This document shows, in pieces, positions 26,463 through 38,507 of a DNA stretch of 64,000 nt (position 1 is its first letter; each line of letters starts with the position of its first letter). Source of the stretch: Rhodoferax sp. (GTDB taxonomy: Bacteria; Pseudomonadota; Gammaproteobacteria; Burkholderiales; Burkholderiaceae_C). A program made the translations under genes and the position numbers. The stretch covers positions 62,001 through 126,000 of the forward strand of contig JARWZT010000011.1 of NCBI GenBank assembly GCA_029866205.1, given 5' to 3'. The notes under the pieces were generated by a model. That model did not search any database. It had not been told where the DNA came from and saw nothing but the letters and a program-made list of their open reading frames with translations.

Positions 26463-27397
26463 TGACCGAGGCACCCTTGCCCGCTCAGGTTCGTATTGCA
26501 AAAGTCTTGTTTTGGGTGATTCCACTGTTGTGGATCGTCAATTCCGTGATCGCCCGGCGGGCACCCGGGGTCATCACACCCCACGTATTGGCGCTGGGGC
26601 GCTGGGCGGTGGCGGGCGTGTTGTTGGCTTGGCTGGCGCGGCGCGAGCTATGGCGGCAGCGCCAGGAATTGCGTCTGCACGCCGGGCGCTACCTGGCGCT
26701 GGGGGCCTGCGGCATGTGGATTTGTGGCGCTGCGGTGTACTTTGCCGGTCAGAGCACCAGCATGATGAATATTTCGCTGATCTATGCCGCGTCGCCAGTG
26801 ATGATTACCCTGGGCTCGGTGTTGTGGTTGGGTGAGCCATTTTCCAAGCGTCAGGCGGTGGGCGTGGTGGCGGCGCTTGCCGGGGTCGTGCACGTGGTGG
26901 TGCAGGGCGAGTGGTTGCGTCTGGCCGCACTCGAGTTTGTGGCGGGTGACTTGTGGGTGGTAGCCGCCGCCGTGGCTTGGGCGGCCTATTCCTTGCTGCA
27001 AAAGCGCTGGCCGAGTGCGCTGGGGTCGACGGCGCAACTGGCCGCCATCTGCGCCGGGGGCGTGGTGGTGTTGCTGCCGTTCGCGGCCTGGGAGCTGACC
27101 CACGGCGAACCCGCGTTGGGCGCACAGGCGCTGTGGCTGGTGCTGGTGGCCGCGCTTATTCCGGGTATTGGCTCGTATTGGATTTATGGCTGGACCCAAA
27201 AGATACTGGGCGCCGGGCCCGTCGCCATGACCATGTACCTGGGGCCGCTGTATGCCGCAGTGGTGGCCTGGCTGGTGCTGGACGAGGCACTTGGCCTGCA
27301 CCATTTGGCCGGTGGCGCGTTGATTTTGGCGGGCGTGGCGCTGGTGATGGCCGGTAAAAAGGGGCCCGTCCGTCCTGACCCCGCCGAACGCCGCTGA
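26462..27397 (+). CDS. EamA/DMT-family transporter
   Basis: The 311-residue product has about ten membrane helices in two EamA repeats (residues ~18-145 and ~165-300), typical of drug/metabolite transporters that export amino acids or other small molecules. Repeat marks include SLIYAASPVMITLGSVLWLGEPFSKRQ and PGIGSYWIYGWTQKILGAGPVAM. The substrate cannot be read from the sequence. It overlaps dusA by one base and converges on the GntR gene. Confidence 0.85.
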   Translation: MTEAPLPAQVRIAKVLFWVIPLLWIVNSVIARRAPGVITPHVLALGRWAVAGVLLAWLARRELWRQRQELRLHAGRYLALGACGMWICGAAVYFAGQSTSMMNISLIYAASPVMITLGSVLWLGEPFSKRQAVGVVAALAGVVHVVVQGEWLRLAALEFVAGDLWVVAAAVAWAAYSLLQKRWPSALGSTAQLAAICAGGVVVLLPFAAWELTHGEPALGAQALWLVLVAALIPGIGSYWIYGWTQKILGAGPVAMTMYLGPLYAAVVAWLVLDEALGLHHLAGGALILAGVALVMAGKKGPVRPDPAERR

Positions 27398-27402
27398 GGG
27401 TT

Positions 27403-28038
27403 TCAGCCGGCCGCGTCCAGCCCGTTGGCAAAGTGCTCGCGCATGCGCTGCACGCTGAGCGCGGCGTCACGCGCCAGCAGGGCTTGCATTAGTGCCTGGT
27501 GCTCGCGCAGCGATTCAGCCACGCGTCCGCTTTTAAGCAAGGAGTTGTGCCGGTTGAGCTTCATGACCTTGCGCAGGTCGGCGACCAGCTGGTCGCGCCA
27601 GCGGTTGTCAGCGATTTCCAGCAAGCGCATGTGAAAGCGCTCATTGATTTCGAAAAAAGCGTCCGTGTCAGCCAGTGCGGCTTCAAGAGCGCGGTGGAGC
27701 TCGTGCAGGTCCTGCAGCTGGGCATCGGTGGCGCTGGATGCCACCACGCCCGCGGCATCAGACTCCAACAAGGACAGCAGGTGGTAAACGTCGCGCTGGT
27801 CTTTGGCATTGACTTCTGTGACGTAGGCGCCGCGGCGCACTTTCATGGTGACCAGGCCTTCGGTGGCCAATACCTTCAGCGCTTCGCGCAGCGGCGTACG
27901 GCTGATGCCGTATTCCTCGGCGAGTTTGAGCTCGTCAATCCAACTGCCGGGGGACAATTGGCTCGAGAAGATACGCTCGCGCAGCAGTTCGGCGACCTCT
28001 TCGTAGAGCGCGCGCGGGGTCAGGGTCAGGGCGGACAT
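27403..28038 (-). CDS. GntR-family regulator, FCD (FadR) subgroup
   Basis: Residues 10-75 form the winged helix-turn-helix (LAEEYGISRTPLREALKVLATEGLV). Residues 85-205 form an all-helical FCD ligand domain with the metal-site histidines in NERFHMRLLEIADN and EHQALM. Such proteins respond to carboxylic acids. It is divergent from scpA with 95 bp between start codons, so the likely target is the propionyl/methylmalonyl-CoA operon. The ligand is unknown. Confidence 0.87.
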   Translation of the reverse strand: MSALTLTPRALYEEVAELLRERIFSSQLSPGSWIDELKLAEEYGISRTPLREALKVLATEGLVTMKVRRGAYVTEVNAKDQRDVYHLLSLLESDAAGVVASSATDAQLQDLHELHRALEAALADTDAFFEINERFHMRLLEIADNRWRDQLVADLRKVMKLNRHNSLLKSGRVAESLREHQALMQALLARDAALSVQRMREHFANGLDAAG

Positions 28039-28066
28039 GGGCGGAATTGTAAGCCTGCTTAAGGTT

Positions 28067-28094
28067 TTGAATTAATAATTATGAATGATATGAT
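28067..28094 (+). promoter_or_regulatory. Candidate sigma-70 promoter of the scpA operon
   Basis: TTGAAT and TATGAT are 16 bp apart in an AT-rich gap between the GntR gene and scpA. The gap is short, so the GntR operator probably overlaps this promoter, but I could not identify a clear operator dyad. Confidence 0.45.
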
Positions 28095-28133
28095 GCCCGC
28101 CTTCCCCTTATTTTTGCACTCAGAGAGCACGCC

Positions 28134-30311
<2,178 letters not shown>

Positions 30312-30344
30312 CCGGCGCAACTTGCGGCAGGCACAAGGCGAAGC

Positions 30345-31403
30345 ATGGTGGCTGAGGCTCACACGGTTCAACCCATTGGCGCGGTGCCAGACTGGTTGCC
30401 CGCCATTACCGGTGGTGCAGGTTTGGCACAACGCCGTGCCATTGCCAAGGCCATCACCCTGCTCGAGTCCACCCGCACCGACCACCGCGCGCAGGCCGAC
30501 GCGCTGCTGACCGCCGTGTTGCCCCATACCGGCAAGTCTTTGCGTTTGGGCATCAGCGGCGTGCCGGGGGTGGGCAAGTCGACCTTTATTGAGGCTCTGG
30601 GTCTGTACCTGATTGCCCGTGGTCACCGCGTAGCCGTACTGGCCGTGGACCCCAGCAGCACCGTGTCGGGCGGATCAATCTTGGGTGACAAAACGCGCAT
30701 GGAAAAACTGTCCATGGAAGAGCGCGCGTACATCCGCCCGAGCCCCAGCAGCGGCAACCTGGGTGGCGTGGCCGAGAAAACGCGCGAGGCCATGCTGGTC
30801 TGTGAAGCGGCGGGCTACGACATCGTGATTGTGGAAACCGTGGGCGTGGGACAGAGTGAAATTGCCGTGGCGCACATGACGGACATGTTTGTGCTGATGC
30901 AGCTGCCCAACGCGGGGGACGATTTGCAGGCGATCAAGAAGGGCGTGATGGAACTCGCCGACCTGGTGGTGATCAACAAGGCCGATATTGATGCCGATGC
31001 GGCCCTGCGCGCGCAGGCGCAAATCACCTCCAGCCTGCGCCTGCTGGGTTTCGGTGGCAATCCGCATGATCCGCACGGCGACGTGCACTGGCATCCGCAA
31101 GTGCTGCGCCTGAGCGCCTTGCAAGGGCAGGGCTTGGACGCGTTTTGGACGGCCGTTAGCCAATTCAAAGACCTTCAGACGGGCAACGGCCAGATGGCAA
31201 AACGCCGCCAAGACCAGGCGCTGGCCTGGATGTGGGAGCGCATTGACGCCGGCCTGAAGCAAGCTTTCAAAAACAACCCGGTGGTGCGCGCGCACCTGCC
31301 ACAACTCAGCGCCGCCGTGCAAACCGGCCAATTGGCCGCCAGCACCGCCGCTCGCACCTTGCTCGCCGCACTGAATGGGGCGGCACCTGGCGCTACCGAT
31401 TAA
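30345..31403 (+). CDS. meaB: Methylmalonyl-CoA mutase-associated GTPase MeaB
   Basis: MeaB (ArgK family) is a G-protein chaperone that protects and reloads methylmalonyl-CoA mutase with adenosylcobalamin. The P-loop GVPGVGKST is near residue 70, followed by [19 protein letters not shown], the switch region [10 protein letters not shown] near 165 and the base-recognition NKAD near 217. At 352 aa it is of usual length. It lies 33 bp downstream of scpA. Confidence 0.94.
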   Translation: MVAEAHTVQPIGAVPDWLPAITGGAGLAQRRAIAKAITLLESTRTDHRAQADALLTAVLPHTGKSLRLGISGVPGVGKSTFIEALGLYLIARGHRVAVLAVDPSSTVSGGSILGDKTRMEKLSMEERAYIRPSPSSGNLGGVAEKTREAMLVCEAAGYDIVIVETVGVGQSEIAVAHMTDMFVLMQLPNAGDDLQAIKKGVMELADLVVINKADIDADAALRAQAQITSSLRLLGFGGNPHDPHGDVHWHPQVLRLSALQGQGLDAFWTAVSQFKDLQTGNGQMAKRRQDQALAWMWERIDAGLKQAFKNNPVVRAHLPQLSAAVQTGQLAASTAARTLLAALNGAAPGATD

Positions 31404-31441
31404 CCCGCAACAACCCCGCGTCTCCACAGAAGGACCTCTCC

Positions 31442-32974
31442 ATGCACGACATTCTTGAACAACTAGAAGCCAAGCGCGAACTCGCCCGCCAGGGCGGCGG
31501 CGCCAAGCGCATTGCCGCACAGCACAGCAAAGGCAAACTCACCGCCCGCGAGCGGTTGGAGATATTGCTGGACGAAGGCACGTTTGAAGAATGGGACATG
31601 TTTGTTGAGCACCGTTGCGTGGACTTTGGCATGGCGGACCAGAAGATTCCGGGCGACGGTGTGGTCACCGGCTACGGCATGATCAACGGACGTCTGGTGT
31701 TTGTGTACAGCCAAGACTTCACCGTGTTTGGCGGCGCCCTGAGCGAGTCCCACGCCGAGAAAATTTGCAAGGTGATGGACCAGGCCATGAAGGTCGGCGC
31801 ACCAGTGATTGGGCTGAACGATTCGGGCGGCGCACGCATTCAGGAGGGTGTGGCGTCATTGGGCGGCTATGCCGAGGTGTTTCAGCGCAACGCCATGGCC
31901 AGCGGCGTGATTCCGCAGATCAGCATGATCATGGGCCCATCGGCCGGTGGCGCGGTGTACAGCCCGGCCATGACCGATTTCATCTTCATGGTTAAAGACT
32001 CGAGCTATATGTTCGTGACTGGCCCCGAAGTGGTCAAGACCGTAACGCACGAAGAAGTGACGGCCGAAGAACTCGGCGGCGCCATCACCCACACCACCAA
32101 GAGCGGTGTGGCCGATCTGGCCTTTGACAACGATGTGGAGGCGCTCCTGATGCTGCGCCGCCTGTACAACTACCTGCCGCTGAGCAACCGCGAAAAAGCC
32201 CCCGTGCGCAAAAGCGGCGACCCGGCCGACCGCCTGGACAAGAGCCTGGACACACTGGTGCCCGACAACGCCAACAAGGCCTATGACATGAAGGAGCTGA
32301 TCGTCAAAACCGTGGACGACGGCGACTTTTTTGAGATCCAACCTGAGTACGCCAAAAACATCCTGATCGGCTTTGCCCGCATGGACGGCCAGACCGTGGG
32401 AATCGTGGCCAACCAGCCGTTGGTGCTGGCCGGTTGCCTGGACATCAAGAGCTCCATCAAAGCGGCGCGCTTTGTGCGGTTTTGTGATGCCTTCAATATT
32501 CCGGTGATCACCTTCGTGGATGTGCCCGGCTTCATGCCCGGTACCAGCCAAGAGTACGGCGGCATCATCAAGCACGGTGCCAAGCTTTTGTACGCCTACG
32601 CCGAATGCACGGTGCCAAAAATCACGGTGATCACCCGCAAAGCCTATGGCGGTGCCTACGACGTGATGGCCTCCAAGCACTTGCGGGGTGACGTGAACTT
32701 TGCCTGGCCCAACGCCGAAATCGCCGTGATGGGCGCCAAGGGCGCAGTAGAAATCATCTTCCGCGAAGACAAGGGCGACCCCGAAAAGCTGGCCGCGAAA
32801 GAAGCCGAATACAAAGCCCGCTTTGCCAACCCCTTTGTGGCAGGCGCACGCGGCTTTATCGACGACGTGATATTGCCCAGCGAAACCCGCAAGCGCATTT
32901 GCCGCAGCCTGGTGATGCTCAAGGACAAGAAGATCGAGAACCCATGGCGCAAGCACGGGAACATTCCGCTGTAA
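31442..32974 (+). CDS. pccB: Propionyl-CoA carboxylase beta (carboxyltransferase) subunit
   Basis: The 510-residue product has the acyl-CoA carboxyltransferase fold in two halves. N-terminal marks are [38 protein letters not shown] and [12 protein letters not shown]-terminal marks are [25 protein letters not shown] and [18 protein letters not shown]. It transfers CO2 from carboxybiotin to propionyl-CoA. The best partner is the biotin-bearing subunit encoded two genes downstream. A small membrane-protein gene lies between them. Confidence 0.94.
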   Translation: MHDILEQLEAKRELARQGGGAKRIAAQHSKGKLTARERLEILLDEGTFEEWDMFVEHRCVDFGMADQKIPGDGVVTGYGMINGRLVFVYSQDFTVFGGALSESHAEKICKVMDQAMKVGAPVIGLNDSGGARIQEGVASLGGYAEVFQRNAMASGVIPQISMIMGPSAGGAVYSPAMTDFIFMVKDSSYMFVTGPEVVKTVTHEEVTAEELGGAITHTTKSGVADLAFDNDVEALLMLRRLYNYLPLSNREKAPVRKSGDPADRLDKSLDTLVPDNANKAYDMKELIVKTVDDGDFFEIQPEYAKNILIGFARMDGQTVGIVANQPLVLAGCLDIKSSIKAARFVRFCDAFNIPVITFVDVPGFMPGTSQEYGGIIKHGAKLLYAYAECTVPKITVITRKAYGGAYDVMASKHLRGDVNFAWPNAEIAVMGAKGAVEIIFREDKGDPEKLAAKEAEYKARFANPFVAGARGFIDDVILPSETRKRICRSLVMLKDKKIENPWRKHGNIPL

Positions 32975-32985
32975 GTTCATTTGTC

Positions 32986-33360
32986 ATGACAAATATCTTG
33001 CAAATTTTGCTGGTGTTGGTCGCCGTGATCTGCACAGGCGTGAGTCAAATGCTGCTTAGGTCAGGTGGAAAACTATTTCAAGCGGCAACCGATTCACCGA
33101 GCATGGGACTCGATAACCTTCTGCGCTTCTTTGGTGGGTTCATTCTTGGGTTTGCCATTCTTTGTGCGTGGGCGGCAGTCCGTATTTCAGAGCAAGGTGA
33201 ACTGATTTATGTGATCGGAACAGTGCTGTTCTTAGCGGCACTTGGTCGTCTGCTATCGCGAAAAACTGTTGGAGTCCCCCCACCGCCAAGAGGTCTGTTC
33301 ATGTGGGGTGAATTCGTGTTGGGCACATCCATCATCGCGGTGCAATATTTGCGCGCTTGA
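32986..33360 (+). CDS. Small membrane protein, DUF4345-like
   Basis: The 124-residue product has about four membrane helices (ILQILLVLVAVICTGVSQML; FFGGFILGFAILCAWAAV; LIYVIGTVLFLAALGRLLS; GEFVLGTSIIAVQYL). The helix pattern and the LGRLLS segment resemble DUF4345 proteins. Start is the ATG at 32986, 11 nt after pccB. Base use looks less GC-biased than in the flanking carboxylase genes, which suggests later insertion into the operon. No function is known. Confidence 0.6.
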   Translation: MTNILQILLVLVAVICTGVSQMLLRSGGKLFQAATDSPSMGLDNLLRFFGGFILGFAILCAWAAVRISEQGELIYVIGTVLFLAALGRLLSRKTVGVPPPPRGLFMWGEFVLGTSIIAVQYLRA

Positions 33361-33377
33361 ATTAAGTAAGGAAAATT

Positions 33378-35429
33378 ATGTTTACCAAAATCCTGATCGC
33401 CAACCGTGGCGAAATCGCCTGCCGCGTCATCACCACCGCCCGCAAAATGGGCATCCAGACCGTGGCCGTTTACTCGGATGCGGACCGGGACGCGCGCCAC
33501 GTCATGCTGGCCGACGAGGCGGTGCATATCGGACCGGCACCCAGCCGCGAAAGCTACCTGCTGGCCGACAAAATTATTGCGGCCTGCAAACAAACCGGTG
33601 CCCAAGCGGTGCATCCCGGCTACGGCTTTTTGAGCGAGAACGCCGAGTTTTCGCGCCGCTGCGAAGAAGAAGGCATCGTCTTCATCGGGCCCAAGCACTA
33701 TTCCATTGCCGCCATGGGCGACAAGATCGAGTCCAAAAAACTCGCCGGTGCGGCGGGTGTGAATTGCATTCCCGGCGTGAACGACGCCATCGAGACGCCC
33801 GAGCGCGCGGTCGAGATTGCCAAGGGCATTGGCTATCCGGTGATGATCAAGGCCAGTGCGGGCGGCGGCGGCAAAGGCTTGCGCGTGGCGTTCAACGACA
33901 AAGAAGCGTTTGAAGGTTTCACCAGTTGCCGCAATGAGGCGCGCAACAGCTTTGGCGATGACCGCGTCTTCATCGAAAAATTCGTTGAAGAGCCGCGCCA
34001 CATTGAAATCCAGCTCATCGGTGACAGCCATGGCAACGTGCTGTATTTGAACGAGCGGGAGTGCTCGATCCAGCGCCGCCACCAGAAGGTGATTGAAGAG
34101 GCGCCATCGCCCTTTATCAGCGACGCCACCCGCAAAGCCATGGGCGTGCAGGCGGTGCAACTGGCCAAGGCGGTCAAATACCAAAGCGCGGGCACGGTGG
34201 AGTTTGTGGTCGGCAAGGACCAGAGCTTTTACTTCCTGGAGATGAATACCCGCCTGCAGGTGGAGCATCCGGTGACCGAGGCGATTACTGGCCTCGACTT
34301 GGTGGAACTGATGATTCGTGTGGCCGCAGGTGAAAAGCTTCCGCTCACGCAAGCCGACGTCCAACGCAATGGCTGGGCCTTGGAATGCCGCATCAACGCC
34401 GAAGACCCCTTCCGTGGTTTTCTGCCGTCCACCGGTCGTTTGGTGCGCTTTGCACCGCCTGCGCAAACCATGTGGCAGGGTGATACCCAGCACTTGTTGG
34501 GCGTACGGGTGGACACCGGCGTGCAAGACGGTGGCGAAATTCCGATGTACTACGACTCGATGATCGCCAAGCTCATCGTGCACGGCACCGACCGGCTGGA
34601 CGCGATTGCCAAGATGCGCGAAGCCCTCAATGGTTTTGTGATTCGGGGTGTGTCCAGCAACATACCCTTTCAGGCCGCGCTGTTGGCCCACCCCAAGTTT
34701 GTGTCGGGCGACTTCAATACGGGGTTTATTGCCGAGCAATACGCCCACGGGTTCCGCGCTGAAGACGTGCCCCACGAAGAGCCCAAGTTCCTCACCGCCC
34801 TGGCTGCATTTGTGCGCCGCAAGTCGCGTGAGCGGGCTGCCGGCATCAGCGGGCAGTTGCCCGGTTATGCGGTGGACGCCGGCAAAGACTATGTGGTGGT
34901 CACTCTGGCGGAAGACGGTCAGCACAGCTACACGCCGGTCCATGTGGACGACTTTGAGGGCGAATCCGGCTCTGCCCGTGTGCGGGTGGCGGGCACGGAC
35001 TTCGAGATTCGCAGTCGCTCGCGGCTGAATGACATTGCCATCACCGGAACCGTCAACGGTACGCCGTTCACGGCCCAAATCGAGCGCGGCACGCCCACCA
35101 ACCCGCTGGCGCTGCGGGTGCAGCACAACGGTCGGCGCATTGACACCCTGGTGGTTTCGCCGCGCATGGCTGAGTTGCACGCGCTGATGCCCTTCAAGGC
35201 GGCACCCGACATGAGCCGATTTGTCTTGTCGCCCATGCCTGGCCTGCTGGTGCAGGTGGCGGTGGTGCCGGGTCAAAAAGTGCAGGCCGGTGAACGCGTG
35301 GCAGTGATTGAAGCCATGAAAATGGAAAACGTCTTGTTTGCCCAGGCGGACGGTGTGGTCAGCAAAGTGATGGCGGCGCAGGGCGAAAGCCTGACCGTGG
35401 ACCAACCGATCGTGGAGTTCGCCGCATGA
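33378..35429 (+). CDS. pccA: Propionyl-CoA carboxylase alpha (biotin carboxylase/carrier) subunit
   Basis: Residues 1-450 form the ATP-grasp biotin carboxylase, opening [15 protein letters not shown], with [13 protein letters not shown] and the active-site [15 protein letters not shown] linker (BT) domain follows. The biotinyl domain holds AMKMEN, with the biotinylated Lys near residue 648. At 683 aa it is of usual size for PccA. AAGGAAAA lies before the ATG. The stop codon overlaps the start of the next gene (ATGA). Confidence 0.94.
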   Translation: MFTKILIANRGEIACRVITTARKMGIQTVAVYSDADRDARHVMLADEAVHIGPAPSRESYLLADKIIAACKQTGAQAVHPGYGFLSENAEFSRRCEEEGIVFIGPKHYSIAAMGDKIESKKLAGAAGVNCIPGVNDAIETPERAVEIAKGIGYPVMIKASAGGGGKGLRVAFNDKEAFEGFTSCRNEARNSFGDDRVFIEKFVEEPRHIEIQLIGDSHGNVLYLNERECSIQRRHQKVIEEAPSPFISDATRKAMGVQAVQLAKAVKYQSAGTVEFVVGKDQSFYFLEMNTRLQVEHPVTEAITGLDLVELMIRVAAGEKLPLTQADVQRNGWALECRINAEDPFRGFLPSTGRLVRFAPPAQTMWQGDTQHLLGVRVDTGVQDGGEIPMYYDSMIAKLIVHGTDRLDAIAKMREALNGFVIRGVSSNIPFQAALLAHPKFVSGDFNTGFIAEQYAHGFRAEDVPHEEPKFLTALAAFVRRKSRERAAGISGQLPGYAVDAGKDYVVVTLAEDGQHSYTPVHVDDFEGESGSARVRVAGTDFEIRSRSRLNDIAITGTVNGTPFTAQIERGTPTNPLALRVQHNGRRIDTLVVSPRMAELHALMPFKAAPDMSRFVLSPMPGLLVQVAVVPGQKVQAGERVAVIEAMKMENVLFAQADGVVSKVMAAQGESLTVDQPIVEFAA

Positions 35430-35920
35430 ACGCCCCTGAAAAGCGTCCTTTCAAGGTGCTGGGCGTGCAGCAAATCGCCATCGGGGGCCCCGACAAGCTG
35501 CGCTTGCAGCGGCTCTGGGTCGACATGCTGGGCCTGGAAGTGACAGGCACCTTCCGCAGCGAGCGCGAAAACGTGGACGAAGACATTTGCGCGATTGGCA
35601 GCGGCCCCTTCAAGGTCGAAGTCGACCTGATGCAGCCGATTGATCCCGACAAAAAGCCCGCCGTTCACACCACGCCGCTGAACCACATCGGCCTGTGGAT
35701 TGATGACCTGCCCACGGCGGTCACCTGGCTAGGTGCGCACGGCGTTCGGTTTGCCCCGGGGGGAATTCGCAAAGGTGCGGCAGGCTTTGATATCTGCTTT
35801 TTGCACCCCAAGGCCAGCGACGAGTTTCCGATTGCGGGTGAGGGCGTCTTGATCGAACTGGTGCAGGCGCCATCGGAAGTGGTGAGCGCGTTTGCGCGCC
35901 TGGCGCAGGCGGGCGGATGA
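35426..35920 (+). CDS. VOC (glyoxalase-fold) protein, possible methylmalonyl-CoA epimerase
   Basis: The 164-residue product is a vicinal-oxygen-chelate protein with metal-ligand-like positions in [19 protein letters not shown] and a final [10 protein letters not shown]. The operon carboxylates propionyl-CoA to the (S) isomer, while the mutase needs the (R) isomer, so an epimerase is the expected missing step and this is the only candidate here. The sequence is not a close match to classical Mce by eye, so I keep the name general. It overlaps pccA by 4 nt. Confidence 0.75.
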   Translation: MNAPEKRPFKVLGVQQIAIGGPDKLRLQRLWVDMLGLEVTGTFRSERENVDEDICAIGSGPFKVEVDLMQPIDPDKKPAVHTTPLNHIGLWIDDLPTAVTWLGAHGVRFAPGGIRKGAAGFDICFLHPKASDEFPIAGEGVLIELVQAPSEVVSAFARLAQAGG

Positions 35921-35939
35921 CTATTCCGGGCGCCGGCGG

Positions 35940-36638
35940 CTAGTTGGGATTGCTGCGCTGGCGCGCCCGCTCCATGGCCGCCAGAATCACCGCCTTTTTA
36001 TGGTCCAGTACCTTGGGATCGCTGATGCGCGAATGTGCGGCCAAGTCAGCCAGCTTGTCTTGGGCTTGCGCCGCTTTTGCCGCGCTGTGGGCGGCTTGGG
36101 TGCGCGCACGCCGGGCGGCGGCTGCGCTGTAGCGTTGGCGCGCCGTGTCCGCTTGGGCGGGTGACCAGGCGTCCCAGCCGGTAGGTGGGTTTTGGCCTGA
36201 CCCCACGGGTGACAGGGTGATCGTTTCCAGCTTGATGCAGTCCACCGGGCAAACGGGCAAACACAGCTCGCAACCCGTGCAATAGGCCTCGATGACCGTG
36301 TGCATGCGTTTGTTGGTGCCAAAAATGGCATCGGTGGGGCAGGCCGCAATGCACAAGGTGCAGCCGATGCACCAATCTTCGTCAATGAAGGCCACCGTGC
36401 GTGGCCCCTCTTGGCCGAATTCAGGGTTCAGCGGCTTGGGTGCAACTTTTAGCAGCGCGGCGAGCCGCTGCACGCCCTGTTCCCCACCGGGCGGGCATTG
36501 GTTGATGTCCGCCTGGCCCAGCGCCATCGCCTGCGCATAGGCCGCGCAATCCGGGTAGCCGCAGCGTGTGCACTGCGTTTGGGGAAGCACGTCGAGCAGA
36601 CGGCTGGCCCCAACGGCTTCGCCGGTTTGCTTTGACAT
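35940..36638 (-). CDS. RnfB-like ferredoxin (stand-alone electron-transport subunit B)
   Basis: The product lacks the RnfB N-terminal membrane helix. It begins with an Fe-S (CxxC...C) domain ([22 protein letters not shown]), then an 8Fe ferredoxin pair at residues ~90-150 ([24 protein letters not shown]), then a basic Ala/Arg/Lys-rich tail. No other rnf genes are near, so this is probably an electron donor unrelated to an Rnf complex. Its ATG overlaps the phaZ stop codon (TAATG), which indicates translational coupling. Confidence 0.85.
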   Translation of the reverse strand: MSKQTGEAVGASRLLDVLPQTQCTRCGYPDCAAYAQAMALGQADINQCPPGGEQGVQRLAALLKVAPKPLNPEFGQEGPRTVAFIDEDWCIGCTLCIAACPTDAIFGTNKRMHTVIEAYCTGCELCLPVCPVDCIKLETITLSPVGSGQNPPTGWDAWSPAQADTARQRYSAAAARRARTQAAHSAAKAAQAQDKLADLAAHSRISDPKVLDHKKAVILAAMERARQRSNPN

Positions 36639-38428
36639 TACTTGGCCTTGGGGGCCTTTTTGGCGGCTGCCTTGGGCGCTGCTTTGGCGGGTGCTGCTTT
36701 GACTGCAGTCACCGTGGCTTTGGCTGCCGTCTTGACCGACACCTTAGCAGCAGGCTGCTGGGCTGCAGCAGACTTGGCGGGTTCCAGCGCCAGTGTTGCC
36801 TGGGCAGGTGCTGGCTCTGCGGAGGTGATGACAGGAGTGGCTTGCACATCGATCACCACCGCAGGAGACGCCACCGCTGAGACGGTTTCTGCCTGTACGA
36901 CGGTCAGGCTTGCAACCTCAAGCGTTCGCTCCACGGCTACTGCTGTGACTGCTTCGAGCGCCGGACGGGCCACTGCCGCGACAACGGTCTTTTCCACCGG
37001 TTTTGCAGCGCTTTTAGGCTTCGCTGCTGGCGCGGGTACCGCTACCAGCTTCTGCACGGGAGCGCTGAACAAGGTCGGTGCGGTATCGGTGCGTTTGGTT
37101 GCGCGGGGCTTGCGGGCCCGGGGCGCGGCAACCGTCTGCGAAGGGGCTGCAGCCTTCAGCTTTGCAGGTTGGTGACCTTTGATGAAAGCCTTGACTTCGG
37201 GGTACACCATTTCGCGCCAGCGGCGGCCGGAGAAGATGCCGTAGTGGCCGGCACCGGGGACTTCGAAATGGCGCTGCTGGCTGCTGACCACACCGGTACA
37301 AATTTCGTGTACGGCACGGGTTTGGCCTGCACCGGAAATATCGTCGAGTTCACCCTCGACGGACATGAGGGCAGTGGTGGTGATCGCCGAAGGGCGTACG
37401 CGTTCAATTTTGCCGCTGGGCGACTTGACGTCCCAGCTGTCACTGACCAGGCTGAAGTCCTGGAACACGACTTTGATGGTCTCCAGGTAATAGTCAGCGT
37501 CCATGTCCAGCACGGCGTTGTACTCGTCGTAAAACTTGCGGTGCGCCTCCGTACTCACGTCGTCGCCCTTGATCAGGTCTTTGAAGTAGTCGTAATGGCT
37601 CTTGGCGTGATGGTCCGGGTTCATGGCCACAAAGCCGGTGTGCTGCAGGAAGCCGGGGTAGACGCGCCGTCCCGCACCGGGAAAGCTGTTGGGCACGCGA
37701 TAAATCACGTTGTTCTCAAACCACTCGTAGCTCTTGTTCATGGCGAGGTTGTTGACTGCCGTGGGCGACTTGCGCGCGTCAATCGGGCCACCCATCATGG
37801 TCATGGTCACGGGCGTCTTTTCGCCCCGTGCCGCCATCAAAGAGACTGCCGCGAGCACCGGGACCGTGGGTTGACAAACGCTCATGACATGGCAATTGCC
37901 GTATTTCGCCTGCACGTGGCGGATGAACTCCTGCACGTAGTTGACGTAATCGTCCAGGTGGAATTCGCCTTCGCTCAGGGGCACCAAACGGGCGTTTTTC
38001 CAGTCGGTGATGTAGACCTTGTGGTCCTGCAACATGGTTCTGGCGGTGTCGCGCAGCAGGGTGGCGTAGTGACCCGACAGGGGTGCGACGATCAGCACGA
38101 CCGGTTGGTCTTTGATTTTGTCCAGTGTGGCGGCGTCGTCCGTGAGGCGCTTGAAGCGAATCAGGTCGCAAAACGGTTTTTTGACTTCAATGCGTTCATG
38201 CACGGCCACTTCAACACCATCGACCCCGATGGTGCGAATACCAAATTCTGGCTTTTCGTAGTCTTTGCCCAGGCGGTGCATCAAGTCATAGCTGGCCGAC
38301 AGACGCTGGGAAAACGGGCTTTGGCCCACCAAGGACAGGGGGTTCGACAGAGATTTGGCGGCAAAACTGGCCAAGTCGGAGAACGGCTCCATCAGGGCGC
38401 GTTGGGTCTCGTAAAGCTGGTAAAGCAT
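36638..38428 (-). CDS. phaZ: Intracellular PHB depolymerase PhaZ with long Ala/Lys-rich tail
   Basis: The first ~418 residues match the cytosolic PHB depolymerase family: MLYQLYE opening, [19 protein letters not shown], the nucleophile Cys near residue 185 ([18 protein letters not shown]), [28 protein letters not shown] (catalytic Asp) and [12 protein letters not shown] (catalytic His). It mobilises native PHB granules. About 175 further residues are Ala/Lys/Pro/Val-rich, ending with repeated AAKA/APKA units like PhaF or histone H1 tails. Start is the ATG at 38428 with GAGGAAA upstream. A PHB-type operator lies 22 nt before it. Confidence 0.92.
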   Translation of the reverse strand: MLYQLYETQRALMEPFSDLASFAAKSLSNPLSLVGQSPFSQRLSASYDLMHRLGKDYEKPEFGIRTIGVDGVEVAVHERIEVKKPFCDLIRFKRLTDDAATLDKIKDQPVVLIVAPLSGHYATLLRDTARTMLQDHKVYITDWKNARLVPLSEGEFHLDDYVNYVQEFIRHVQAKYGNCHVMSVCQPTVPVLAAVSLMAARGEKTPVTMTMMGGPIDARKSPTAVNNLAMNKSYEWFENNVIYRVPNSFPGAGRRVYPGFLQHTGFVAMNPDHHAKSHYDYFKDLIKGDDVSTEAHRKFYDEYNAVLDMDADYYLETIKVVFQDFSLVSDSWDVKSPSGKIERVRPSAITTTALMSVEGELDDISGAGQTRAVHEICTGVVSSQQRHFEVPGAGHYGIFSGRRWREMVYPEVKAFIKGHQPAKLKAAAPSQTVAAPRARKPRATKRTDTAPTLFSAPVQKLVAVPAPAAKPKSAAKPVEKTVVAAVARPALEAVTAVAVERTLEVASLTVVQAETVSAVASPAVVIDVQATPVITSAEPAPAQATLALEPAKSAAAQQPAAKVSVKTAAKATVTAVKAAPAKAAPKAAAKKAPKAK

Positions 38429-38450
38429 GCGGTTTCCTCGTTGAAAAATG

Positions 38451-38461
38451 TTGCAGTGCAA
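38451..38461 (-). promoter_or_regulatory. Candidate PhaR-type operator of phaZ
   Basis: On the minus strand TTGCACTGCAA is a perfect 11-bp palindrome followed by CATTTTT, with exactly 22 nt to the phaZ ATG. The same TGCACTGCAACATTTTT block, at the same distance, precedes the phasin gene at 55863. TTAATGCT is also shared upstream. PhaR is the known repressor of phasin promoters; its role here is inferred. Confidence 0.65.
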
Positions 38462-38507
38462 TATAACAGCATTAACTTGCTGTTGTCCAACGCCCCTGAG
38501 CCTTTGT

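Noticed and set aside
33207-35405. 732-aa minus-strand ORF
   Set aside because: It is antisense to pccA, whose frame is fully conserved. No protein family is recognisable.
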